The notes under the pieces were generated by a model. It saw nothing but the letters and a program-made list of their open reading frames with translations. It did no database searches and was not told where the DNA came from. Positions 5,311-13,276 of a stretch of 15,307 bases of DNA are shown in pieces. The translations under genes were made by a program, and so were the position numbers. Each line of letters starts with the position of its first letter. The first letter of the stretch is position 1. The DNA comes from Candidatus Rokuibacteriota bacterium (GTDB lineage Bacteria; Methylomirabilota; Methylomirabilia; Rokubacteriales; CSP1-6), in assembly GCA_003221435.1 (NCBI GenBank), contig QHRS01000076.1, positions 1-15,307 of the forward strand, in the 5' to 3' direction.

Positions 5311-7416
5311 TCAATTCGCCACTTTCGCGCGTAGGCTCGAGCTCTCTCGAGCGAGATGGTCGGCCAGGTCGTCGTGGCCCTCCTCGCGCGCCAGCGCCGC
5401 CGCCCGTGAGAAGCCGGCGGCGGCAAGCGCCGTGTCGCGCCCGGCAAGCGCGATCAGCGCTTCGACGCGCCACCACTCCGGCGAGCTCCGGCCGGCTTCC
5501 CGGGTGGCGGCGGCAATCTCCGCCGCCTCGGAGTCCCGTCCGGTGAGCAGCAGCCAGTACGCGAGCCTCACGCGCAGCGCGAGATCGGCGGGGTGGCTCT
5601 CCGCCCGCTGCCGGAGCGCCGCGATGGCGTGCACCATGTACTCGCGGACCGCGGCGGGGGCGCCGGTCGAGCGAAAGGTCAGCCTTGGAAAGCGAGGCTG
5701 AGTCCGCGCGAGCCCCTGCGGGAGAAGGCAAACGAGCGCGGTCGTTTCGTCGGTCAGGGCGAAGTAGAAGCGGTTCCCTCCCACCAGCTCGTCCACAGGA
5801 TAAGCCTCGCTGACATCCCAGGCGAGGTTCACGGGATGCAGGGCCCACAGCTCGACGCCGCGCGCGCGTGCGTACTCGAACGACGCCCGCTTGTCGTGGG
5901 CGAGAGTTCCCCACGGTCCGCGCTTCCCATGGGCAACGGTCGAATCCGTAAGGCCAAGGCGGTCGAGCACCCTCAGGTCGGAGAGGTACGGTATGGCCCC
6001 GACGCAGTCGAGCGCGGCATAGGTGTCCGCCGGGATGGACCCGTCACGCACGAGGCGCTGGAGCAGTCGACCCTGTGCTTCCGCCCGCTCGAAGAACAGC
6101 TTGTGCTCCTCTTGCCGGATGTCCACGAAATGACGGGTGAGCTCGATGAGGTTCTTCTGGTACGTATCGAGGATGACCGAAGCGGGCCAGAGCCGGCCCG
6201 GCCATGAAGCCTGCAATGCGGCCACCCCCGACCGCTTCGGGCTTTCCGCGGGGAACCCCGCGACGTAGTCGCGAGGAGAGGCAAGATGCGTGGCGATCGG
6301 GATCACCGTCAGGCCGAGGATCATAATCGCGCACGTGAGCGCGCTCAGCATTCGCCCGCCGCGCCGCTCGGTCATGGCCCCGCAACCGAGGTGCACGAGC
6401 GGGATCAGACACACGGGGACAATATCGATCAATCGATACTCGAAATGATCGCCGCCCACGGATGCCACAAACAGGCACTGCATGACCGCCGTCGCCGCGA
6501 GCAGGGTCGCGAGCGCGGCGGCGCCACGCCGACGGAGGTACCCGATCCCCACGAGGAGCGGGACGATCCAGAGATACGCGGAATATTCGATGGCAAACGT
6601 GGCCAGGTATCTCGATCCGATCCCCCACCACCAGCGGCCGGCGGCCTTGGCGTAGTACGTGTTGGGCAAGAGCTGATGGTAATAGAGCAGGCGAAACGCG
6701 AAGTGCGATATGACGACCGACACGAAGCTCACGGTCCATAGATTCCACAGGCGCCGGTGCGCGGGCCGCGTGACCATGGGCGGGAAGCTCAACCCGAGCA
6801 CGACGGCGCCCAGCATCAGGCCTTCGGGCCGCGCGAGCTCGGCGAGACCGAGGAGATAGCCGGGGAGGGGGGCGGCGCGGCCGCCGGGCTGGTCCGCAAG
6901 CACAGCGGATGCGGCCAGCAGTGTTCCAAGCAGGAGCAGGAACTCGAACAGGCGAGTCTCCAGGCCACCGGTCGACCAGACGGCGAAGGATCGCGTGAGC
7001 GAGAGCGCGAGCGGACCCCATCCCATCACCCACCAGGGCCAGGAAGGTCGATTGAGGGACAGGAGCAGGGCCGTCACCAGGTACCAGACGGCGAGCGTCA
7101 GGACGAAGGACAGGACGACGGCGAATTCGGGGGGGTGCAAGCCGATCCATCGACCGGCCGCGAGCAGCAGAACCCAGAGGAAATTCGTGTAGCCTTCCAC
7201 GCGCTCTCCGCCGGGATTGAAGACGAGCCCGTATCCCGCGGCGGCGTTGCGCGCATATCGATAGGAGATGAACGCATCGTCCGTCTGGAAGGCGTAGAGC
7301 AGGCTATGGACCGTCACGAGCAGCAAGCCGGCGACGAGCAGCGCCTGTGCGGCACGTGGCGCTCCGAGGAAGGCGCGCTTGGCGGCTTGCGGGCCAAAGG
7401 CGAGCGGCGGACCCAT
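5311..7416 (-). CDS. GT-C-type membrane glycosyltransferase with TPR-like tail
   Basis: The 701-residue product starts at the ATG at 7416. About nine hydrophobic spans lie between residues 24 and 380. The first loop carries QTDDAFISYRYARNAAAGYG and then NPGGERVEGYTNFLW (44-81), followed later by LLPNTYYAK (249-257) and GGDHFEYR (321-328). The acidic pair DD (46-47) after the first span, the 'ERVEGYT..LW' and 'PNT..AK' motifs are shared with polyprenyl-phosphate-sugar transferases related to mycobacterial AftB, a GT-C fold that works on the outer face of the inner membrane. Donor and acceptor are unknown. Residues about 380-580 form a soluble periplasmic part. About 595-695 is Ala/Leu-rich and helical with TPR-like spacing (LRVRLAYWLLLTGRDSEAAE). 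The frame is open to 7539, but that would overlap the divergent peptidase gene; no good ribosome site marks 7416. Confidence 0.82.
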   Translation of the reverse strand: MGPPLAFGPQAAKRAFLGAPRAAQALLVAGLLLVTVHSLLYAFQTDDAFISYRYARNAAAGYGLVFNPGGERVEGYTNFLWVLLLAAGRWIGLHPPEFAVVLSFVLTLAVWYLVTALLLSLNRPSWPWWVMGWGPLALSLTRSFAVWSTGGLETRLFEFLLLLGTLLAASAVLADQPGGRAAPLPGYLLGLAELARPEGLMLGAVVLGLSFPPMVTRPAHRRLWNLWTVSFVSVVISHFAFRLLYYHQLLPNTYYAKAAGRWWWGIGSRYLATFAIEYSAYLWIVPLLVGIGYLRRRGAAALATLLAATAVMQCLFVASVGGDHFEYRLIDIVPVCLIPLVHLGCGAMTERRGGRMLSALTCAIMILGLTVIPIATHLASPRDYVAGFPAESPKRSGVAALQASWPGRLWPASVILDTYQKNLIELTRHFVDIRQEEHKLFFERAEAQGRLLQRLVRDGSIPADTYAALDCVGAIPYLSDLRVLDRLGLTDSTVAHGKRGPWGTLAHDKRASFEYARARGVELWALHPVNLAWDVSEAYPVDELVGGNRFYFALTDETTALVCLLPQGLARTQPRFPRLTFRSTGAPAAVREYMVHAIAALRQRAESHPADLALRVRLAYWLLLTGRDSEAAEIAAATREAGRSSPEWWRVEALIALAGRDTALAAAGFSRAAALAREEGHDDLADHLARESSSLRAKVAN

Positions 7417-7502
7417 GTGAGCGTGAAAGCTACGCGCACCCCCGGTTCGATCCAAGTAGACTGTGGCGGCCCGAAACGTGATCCGGGTGAACCATCCCAC
7501 TC

Positions 7503-7509
7503 GAGAGGA
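7503..7509 (+). promoter_or_regulatory. Shine-Dalgarno site for the M1-family peptidase gene
   Basis: GAGAGGA lies 8 bases before the ATG at 7518 and supports that start. The preceding gap (7417-7517) is the shared upstream region of this gene and the divergent glycosyltransferase. Confidence 0.6.
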
Positions 7510-7517
7510 CCGCCACG

Positions 7518-9929
7518 ATGACCTGGCCCAGAGCCGCAACCGTCACGCTGTGGATCACCGCCGCCGGTGCGCTGTCGATCGTCGCTTCGGAGATCGGCTC
7601 CGGGCAGGAGGCGGACCACGGGGCTCCATTCCGGCTCGCCGCGCGCGCGGCGGAGGCGCTGAACCGCCGTCGATTCGAGGGGTTTCGCGCCCTGGCTCGA
7701 CCAGGGGCCGATCTCGAATGGGTGAAGAGCGCGGTCTCGGCGCCCGATCCCATGCTTCGCCGGTGGGCGGCCGGCACGCTGCTCGTCGAACGGCAGCCGT
7801 GGGTCGTGCTGTCGCTGGACAAGATGGTGGAGATGGATCACGACCACCTCTACCGCGCCGCGGCGGGCGGCGCGCGCCTGGGTCAGGAGATCGACGAGGC
7901 CGAGCCGGGGCGCCACTGGCGCGTGGTCGATCACGATGAGCGCGTCTCGATCGATCCCGACCGGCGACGCGCCGCCTTCACCGACGAGTTTCGCGTCAGG
8001 CGCGTGCGCGAGGGCGATCCGTTTCCGTTGATCTTCGATCTCGGGCTCGAATATCAGATCGACTCGCTGAGCCGCGCGGGCTCCCCGCTGCCGTGGAAGC
8101 GGGCGGGCAACCTCGTGCTCGCCGGCGCTCCGGTCAGGTCGGGGGACGTGCTGCACATCGCCTACCACCGGGTGTTCACGGGCCCCTCCTCCCTGCTGAG
8201 CAACGTCCAGCGGGAGGATGCGCTCCTGTACGCGGACTGGCTGCCGGTGATCTCCTACCAGCCCGCCCGCTCCACGATCACGATCGAGGGGCCGGCCGAC
8301 TGGGAGAGCATCGCCCAGGGCGAACTGACCGCCACGCGCCGGCTCTCCGGGAACCGGATCGCCCGGACGTGGACCAACCCGGCGCCGGTGTCGTTCATCA
8401 TGGCGGCCGCCGGACGCTACACCGTCACCCGGTACCAAGCCTCGGGCTACCCGCTCGCGACCTACATGCTCCATTTCGACCGCGAGAAGTCGGAACGCGG
8501 CCTGCGCACGCTCGCAGCCGCGCTGCCGTTCTACCTCGCGCACTTCGGCCCGATTCCCTGGAAGCGATACGCGATCGTCGAGACCGACGCGCTGCAGGGA
8601 CTGGCCCAGGAAGGCTATTCGTACAGCGTCTACAGCACGAGCGCGTTCCCCGGCGTCTGTACTCACGAGCTCGGGCACTCCTGGTGGGGCGGGCGCGTCA
8701 ACAACACCTACTTCGGCTCGTACTGGAACGAGAGTCTCACGACGTACAGCACGGACCTGGTGGACGCCATGCGTCACGGCGATCGGTCCGCGCAGCTCAA
8801 CCGCAAGACCCACTCCCGCCACTACCGGGCTTCGCTCGTGGGCCGGCCCGAGGCCCCGCTCATGCAGGCGAGCCGGCAGTCGTTCGGAATCAACACGTTC
8901 GGGACGACGTATTCGAAGGGGGCGATGGTGTGCCACATGCTGCGCCGCGAGCTGGGAGACGACGTGTTCTTCCGCACGCTGCGTCGCTTCGCGTCCGAGT
9001 ACGCCGGTCGCGCGGCGGAGTGGGACGACCTGGCGCGCATCACGAGCAAGGAGAGCGGCCGGCCGATGGGCTGGTTCTTCGATCAGTGGACGCGGCGCCC
9101 CGGCGGCCTCGAGACGCACTGGGAGCACGTGCGAGTCCGGCAGCTCGCGGGAGGAAAGACCGAGGTTCAGGCGGCGCTCGTGCAGGATGGAACGCCGTTT
9201 CGCGCGCGCGTCACCGTGGAGGCACAGGGCTCGCGAGGCGACGCCCGCGTGACGGTGCCGGTGACCGCCGCGCGCACGGCCGTGCGGCTCGTCATTCCCG
9301 GCGTTCCGCGGCGGCTCGTGGCCGATCCCGATGACGACCTGCTGTGGGCGCCCGGAGCGGACGAGCGGCCGCCGAATCCGGCCGAGATGTGCTTCGACCA
9401 TCACCCGCTAAGGATCGTGTTCGGGACGGGGGGCGATGCCGCGTACCGGGCGGCCATGCGCCGGCAGGCGGGGCAGGAGCAGCGCTTCTGGGAGGAGACG
9501 AGCAACGCCGGGTTCGCGGACCTGTCGGAGATCCGAACGGTGAGCGATCGCGAGCTCGGCGACGGCGATCGCAGGAACGATCACCTGATCCTGATCGGGC
9601 GCCCCGGCGCCAATTCGGTGCTGGACGAGGTCTCGGGGCGGCTGCCCGTCCGGTTCGAGCGCGGCGGAGCGGTGGAGCTCGGCGATACGGGCAGGATCAC
9701 CGGGCCCGATCTCGTGGCGGTCAGCTACTCGCGCAGCCCCTGGAACTCATCCCGGCTCTTGACCACGTGGTCGGGCCTCACGACCGCGGCCATGGAGCTG
9801 CCGTGGGAAGAGAGCGATCCCAGCACGCGCTTCATCACCTCCGCGTGGGTCGCGAGCCACGGGCGCATTCTGGGCTTCAGGGACGCCGGCGTGCGCGACC
9901 CGCGGACCTATCGATTCGACTCGCGCTGA
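7518..9929 (+). CDS. Secreted M1-family zinc metallopeptidase
   Basis: The 803-residue product begins with an N-terminal hydrophobic segment (about 7-24) that reads as a Sec signal peptide. Residues about 30-340 are the beta-rich N-terminal part. The zinc site is HELGH (383-387), with the third ligand in SYWNESL (E405, 17 residues after the last His). The transition-state tyrosine is probably Y465 in TYSKGAMV, matching the 'Y.KG' motif of M1 aminopeptidases. All catalytic elements are therefore present. The exopeptidase GxMEN motif is not clear: the equivalent stretch is GLAQEG (361-366), so substrate choice may differ from classical aminopeptidases. After about 560 comes a beta domain, then a C-terminal region (about 640-803) with HLILIGRPGANSVLDEV. 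That resembles the accessory domains of some secreted esterases and peptidases. The likely role is degradation of external peptides. It is divergent from the glycosyltransferase gene. Confidence 0.9.
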   Translation: MTWPRAATVTLWITAAGALSIVASEIGSGQEADHGAPFRLAARAAEALNRRRFEGFRALARPGADLEWVKSAVSAPDPMLRRWAAGTLLVERQPWVVLSLDKMVEMDHDHLYRAAAGGARLGQEIDEAEPGRHWRVVDHDERVSIDPDRRRAAFTDEFRVRRVREGDPFPLIFDLGLEYQIDSLSRAGSPLPWKRAGNLVLAGAPVRSGDVLHIAYHRVFTGPSSLLSNVQREDALLYADWLPVISYQPARSTITIEGPADWESIAQGELTATRRLSGNRIARTWTNPAPVSFIMAAAGRYTVTRYQASGYPLATYMLHFDREKSERGLRTLAAALPFYLAHFGPIPWKRYAIVETDALQGLAQEGYSYSVYSTSAFPGVCTHELGHSWWGGRVNNTYFGSYWNESLTTYSTDLVDAMRHGDRSAQLNRKTHSRHYRASLVGRPEAPLMQASRQSFGINTFGTTYSKGAMVCHMLRRELGDDVFFRTLRRFASEYAGRAAEWDDLARITSKESGRPMGWFFDQWTRRPGGLETHWEHVRVRQLAGGKTEVQAALVQDGTPFRARVTVEAQGSRGDARVTVPVTAARTAVRLVIPGVPRRLVADPDDDLLWAPGADERPPNPAEMCFDHHPLRIVFGTGGDAAYRAAMRRQAGQEQRFWEETSNAGFADLSEIRTVSDRELGDGDRRNDHLILIGRPGANSVLDEVSGRLPVRFERGGAVELGDTGRITGPDLVAVSYSRSPWNSSRLLTTWSGLTTAAMELPWEESDPSTRFITSAWVASHGRILGFRDAGVRDPRTYRFDSR

Positions 9930-9935
9930 ACCGGG

Positions 9936-9983
9936 GGCGCGCTCGCGCGCCGCCGGCGCGCCGCCGCTGCGCTCGTGGCGCAG
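9936..9983. terminator. GC-rich hairpins between convergent genes
   Basis: GGCGCG (9936-9941) pairs with CGCGCC (9946-9951) over a 4-base loop, and CTGCGC (9967-9972) pairs with GCGCAG (9978-9983) over 5 bases. Both lie in the 123-base gap between the convergent stops at 9929 (+) and 10053 (-). They probably act in termination, without a T-run. The second has a more plausible loop and lies in less repetitive sequence. Confidence 0.4.
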
Positions 9984-10052
9984 AGTGGGGCGGTGCGGGG
10001 ATGGACGCCCGCGTGGCGGCGATCCGGGGGGCACTGGACGCTCGAACCAAGG

Positions 10053-10904
10053 TCACCGTCCCAGCGTGCCGAGCAGCTCGCGGGCTCCGGGGTAGTTCGC
10101 GTCGCGCGCGATCAGCTCGGCGAGCACGCGCCGGGCGCGCTCCTTCTCCCCGGCCGTCGCGCACAGCTTCGCCAGCGCCAGCCGCCATTCGAGCTTTTCC
10201 GGCATGAGCGTCGCGGCCGTCTCGTACTCGTCGATCGCCTGTGCCGCGCGGCCGCGCTCGGACAGCGCCCCGGCCAGCAGGGCGTGGGCGCTCGCATTCG
10301 CGACGTCGATGTGGGTCGCCTCCCGCGCCCACCGGGCCTCGGCCTCGAAGTCCTTCCGCTCGGACTCGAGCTGCGCCAGCTCCACGCACAGTCCGGCGTC
10401 GTTGGGGTCCCGCTCGGCTCGGCGGGCGAGGACCTCCGCCAGCTTTTCGTGATTGCCCGTCCCGCGGTACGCGGCGGCGAGGCCCTTGACCCAGTCGGCG
10501 CCGAGCGGAAACCGCCGCTCTCCCAGCAGGGCCAGGCGCTCCGCTTCGGCGTAATCCTTGGCCTCCAGCGTCAAGTTCGCGAGCAGCACGAGCGCCTCGA
10601 GCTCGGGCGCCTGCGCGTCGAACGCCCCCCGCAATGCCTCGAGCGCTCGCGACCTGTCTCCTTCCGAGAGATCGACGCTCGCCGCAACGAACGCTGCGGT
10701 CTGCTGCTTCGGGTCGATCCGCAGCGCCTCGAGCGCGGTCACGCGGGCTTGCGACGCGGAACCGCCACGGAGATAGGCGCGCGCCAGCCGGGCCAAAGTA
10801 CCGGCGTCATGGGGATGGCTCTCGGCGGCGCGACGCAGGTCCGCGAGATCGCCGGGGCTCCGCGGTGGCGGTGTGTCCGCGGGCCCCAGCCCGGCGACGA
10901 TCCC
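10053..10904 (-). CDS. C-terminal TPR part of the amber-split TPR/peptidase-MA gene
   Basis: From the codon after the TAG at 10905-10907 the same frame stays open for 283 codons to a TGA at 10053. It begins GIVAGLGPADTPPPRSPGDL and then becomes a run of TPR-like helical pairs, for example DLRRAAESHPHDAGTLARLA, ARVTALEALRIDP and DEYETAATLMPEKLEWRLAL. No ATG with a ribosome site exists near its beginning; the first usable in-frame start would be a TTG at 10796, with nothing like a Shine-Dalgarno before it. It is best read as the second part of one protein whose first part is 10905-12887, not as an independent gene. If translated it would provide a C-terminal protein-protein interaction scaffold. 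If the TAG is real and not suppressed, this part is probably silent. Confidence 0.72.
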   Translation of the reverse strand, partial: GIVAGLGPADTPPPRSPGDLADLRRAAESHPHDAGTLARLARAYLRGGSASQARVTALEALRIDPKQQTAAFVAASVDLSEGDRSRALEALRGAFDAQAPELEALVLLANLTLEAKDYAEAERLALLGERRFPLGADWVKGLAAAYRGTGNHEKLAEVLARRAERDPNDAGLCVELAQLESERKDFEAEARWAREATHIDVANASAHALLAGALSERGRAAQAIDEYETAATLMPEKLEWRLALAKLCATAGEKERARRVLAELIARDANYPGARELLGTLGR

Positions 10905-12887
10905 CTAGACGTACTTGCGGTAGCGCTGCTCGAACGCCTCCTCTGTCAAGCCGAAGCTGCGCTTCAGGGCGCCGCGCGTGTCGAGATTGTCCGCGTACGC
11001 GGCGATCATCTTGGCCGGCGCGTCGGCGCCGAAGGTCTCCATGTACCGCACGTAGAGCTCGGACTGACAGTAGGCGAGCGCCCAGTCGTCGCCGCTGCTC
11101 GGGCGCACGAACCCCAGATTGATCGTGTCCAGGTCGAACAGGCTGTCGGACGCGGCCCGGCGCGCGAGCACCTGGTCCCAGACCCGGGGCGTTCCGGGAC
11201 CCTCGTTGTGCACGGCGAGCGCCTCCGTGAACCAGCGCGGGATGTTGAAGTCGGTCTGCTGCAGGTTCACGACGTGCACGAACTCGTGCTTCAGCACCCG
11301 CGCCCAGTTGAACGACATGCCCGGATCGCCGGGCGAAGCCATCGCCACCATCTTCCCGGCGCAGGCGCCCACGGTGCCGATGAACGGCAGGCCCACCATG
11401 CGGGCGCTGAACCAGCCATGGCCGCTCTCCCCCTTGGCGCTGCCGAAGATCTCGATCAGCGACTTGTCGCGCGGCTCGAAGCCGAGCTTCTTCACGATCT
11501 CGGGATAAACCTCCTGCTCCAGGTAGCGCGAGGCGTACCGGGCGAGCAGGCTGTCGCGGCTCCGGTCGAAGCGGACCACGAAATGATCGGATTCGATCCG
11601 TCCGTAATCCTGCAGCAGGTCCAGCACCTTGAGCGAGTTCTTCACCCGCACGTTGAACGGATCGATCTCGAACGCCTGTTGCAGGGACTCCCGTGCCTTC
11701 GCCTCGTCGCCGAGCCGCATGTAGACGAGACCGAGCTGGCCCGGCACGGCGATAAGCTGCGGCATCCGCCGCCGCGCTTCCTCGTAGTAGCGCGCCGCGT
11801 ACGGGTACTTCTGCAGCCGGTCGAGGCTCGCCGCCAGCGCGGCGAAGAACGCGCCGCAGTGCTCGTTGCGGCGCACCGCCTCGGCGATCAGCGCCCCCAT
11901 GCGCGAGCCGCCCTCCCCCCGCAGTCCGTCGATCACGCCGTAAGCGGCAGCCAGCCGCCCCAGCGTCTCCTCGTCGGCGGGATTCAGGGCCCGCGCCCGT
12001 TCCAGGACGGGCACCGCTTCGCGCGCACTGGCCACGACCATGTTCAGGTCCGCTCGGAGCTCGAGCGCCACGACGAGCCGCGGATTGATCGCCAGCGCCC
12101 GGTCGATCGCGGCGCGGGCCGAATCCAGGTCGAACTGCTGGAGCGCGATCAGCGCGCGCGCCGCATGCAGCTCGGCGGCGTGGGGGTTGATCGCCAGGGC
12201 CGCCTTGAGCTCGTCGGCGGCATCGGGCCGGTTGTATTTCTCGATGAACAGGAGCGCGGTCTCGAGGTGCGCGGGCCAGTACGTGGAGTCGCGCTTCAGC
12301 ACGTCGGGGTAGAGCGTGTTGACGAGGAAGTGGAACTGGCCCGCGTTGTGGTTCCAGCGCGCGTATTGCGCGCCGGCGAGACCGATCCAGCGCAGAACCT
12401 CGGGATCCCGGATGCTGTCCTGCTCGCTGTTATAGAAGTGGACGAGCCAGTGGTAGGCCTCGTTCGCGGCGTCGAGGCGGCCCGCGACACGGTGGAGCTC
12501 CGCCGCCATGAACCGGGCGGCAGGCTCCTCGGGGTTGGTACCGAGTGCCGCGTCGACCTGCGCCTGCGCCGCCGGGTAGTCGCCGCGGTCGAATTCCAGC
12601 CGGGCCAGCTCGGCCCGGGCCGCGGCCGCTTCCGGATGCTTCCCCACCACCGCCGCCAGCGTCTGGATCGCCTCGTCCTGCTTCCCCACGGCGCTCAGGC
12701 AGAGCGAAAGCCCGATCGCCGCCGCCACGGGCTCCCGCTTGAGGATTTGCGTGTAGAGGGCGCGAGCTTCGTCGTAGCGGCCCGTCCTGAGCAGCGCAGC
12801 GGCGGGGGTGAGGCCGGCATCGGCTGCGAGGCCGGGTGCCGCGAGCGCGATGCCGCATGCGACGAACAGCGAGCTGAGGCGCAACAC
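10905..12887 (-). CDS. Secreted TPR protein with peptidase MA-like domain, ends at in-frame TAG
   Basis: From a GTG at 12887 the product has 660 residues. It starts with a signal peptide (MLRLSSLFVACGIALAAPGLAADA); a longer frame to 12971 gives no signal-like start. Residues about 24-430 are tetratricopeptide repeats (RTGRYDEARALYTQILKREP, then ALAINPHAAELHAARALIA, then SLQQAFEIDPFNVRVKNSL). Residues about 440-655 are a peptidase MA-like (gluzincin) domain. It has HEFVH (534-538) and a third ligand at E555 in IPRWFTEALAVHNEG, so the zinc site is intact. Such proteins are exported and of unknown substrate. The frame stops at TAG just after RYRKYV, yet continues in the same frame into more TPR (10053-10904), so about 943 residues are expected for the uninterrupted protein. 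The gene is divergent from the DUF3311 gene. Confidence 0.82.
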   Translation of the reverse strand: MLRLSSLFVACGIALAAPGLAADAGLTPAAALLRTGRYDEARALYTQILKREPVAAAIGLSLCLSAVGKQDEAIQTLAAVVGKHPEAAAARAELARLEFDRGDYPAAQAQVDAALGTNPEEPAARFMAAELHRVAGRLDAANEAYHWLVHFYNSEQDSIRDPEVLRWIGLAGAQYARWNHNAGQFHFLVNTLYPDVLKRDSTYWPAHLETALLFIEKYNRPDAADELKAALAINPHAAELHAARALIALQQFDLDSARAAIDRALAINPRLVVALELRADLNMVVASAREAVPVLERARALNPADEETLGRLAAAYGVIDGLRGEGGSRMGALIAEAVRRNEHCGAFFAALAASLDRLQKYPYAARYYEEARRRMPQLIAVPGQLGLVYMRLGDEAKARESLQQAFEIDPFNVRVKNSLKVLDLLQDYGRIESDHFVVRFDRSRDSLLARYASRYLEQEVYPEIVKKLGFEPRDKSLIEIFGSAKGESGHGWFSARMVGLPFIGTVGACAGKMVAMASPGDPGMSFNWARVLKHEFVHVVNLQQTDFNIPRWFTEALAVHNEGPGTPRVWDQVLARRAASDSLFDLDTINLGFVRPSSGDDWALAYCQSELYVRYMETFGADAPAKMIAAYADNLDTRGALKRSFGLTEEAFEQRYRKYV

Positions 12888-12981
12888 CCGGCCGACGTTA
12901 GCCGCCTCGCCATGCTCGCACAAGGAGCGGGACGTGCTCCGCGTCTTGAGTCGGGCCGGCAAACGCTTCACACTCCGGGCG

Positions 12982-13230
12982 ATGAGCCGCTCCCGCGCCT
13001 ATCGCCTTCTCGCCCTCGTGCCCGCGCTCGCCCTGCTCGTGGGCGTGCCGCTCGTGAACGGCGTGCACCGCTACGTGCTCGGGCTACCCTTCCTGCTGTT
13101 CTGGATCGTGGCGTGCGTGCTGCTCGCGTCGGTCGTGATGGCGCTGATCGGCGTCCTCGACCGGCGCCGCGATGCCGCGTCCGAGCGCCTCGGCACCGCG
13201 CCGCGGGCGAACGAGGGCCGGCGGCCCTAG
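12982..13230 (+). CDS. DUF3311 small membrane protein
   Basis: The 82-residue product has two hydrophobic spans (about 9-27 and 36-60) separated by VNGVHRYVLGLPFLLFW. This matches DUF3311, where a short 'N....  .GLPF...W' stretch links the two helices. The tail (DRRRDAASERLG onward) is charged and cytoplasmic-like. In many genomes DUF3311 genes sit directly before a sodium:solute symporter gene and are thought to be its small partner; here the next gene is on the opposite strand and unrelated, so no symporter is adjacent. The ATG at 12982 is chosen because the membrane part begins right after it. The frame is open further upstream to 12808, but that stretch has no signal-like sequence and overlaps the divergent peptidase gene. 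The stop is TAG. The ribosome site is weak. Confidence 0.75.
   Translation: MSRSRAYRLLALVPALALLVGVPLVNGVHRYVLGLPFLLFWIVACVLLASVVMALIGVLDRRRDAASERLGTAPRANEGRRP
13214..13228. terminator. Short hairpin at the end of the DUF3311 gene
   Basis: AGGGCC (13214-13219) and GGCCCT (13223-13228) are exact complements around a 3-base loop. They overlap the last codons of the DUF3311 gene. The downstream neighbour converges from 13277, so a termination role is plausible. The stem is short and has no T-run. Confidence 0.35.
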
Positions 13231-13276
13231 CTTCACCGGAGCAGGTTGAGCTCTCGCGGAGGCTTGCCGGGGGCTC

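Noticed and set aside
7314..9404. A 696-codon open frame on the - strand
   Set aside because: It is antisense to the M1 peptidase, whose zinc motif and signal peptide are clear. The composition (Arg/His/Gly-rich) is that of a shadow frame.
10905..10907. TAG as a reassigned sense codon in this organism
   Set aside because: Three other genes in the window end in TAG at sensible positions, so global amber reassignment is not supported; only this single codon is anomalous.
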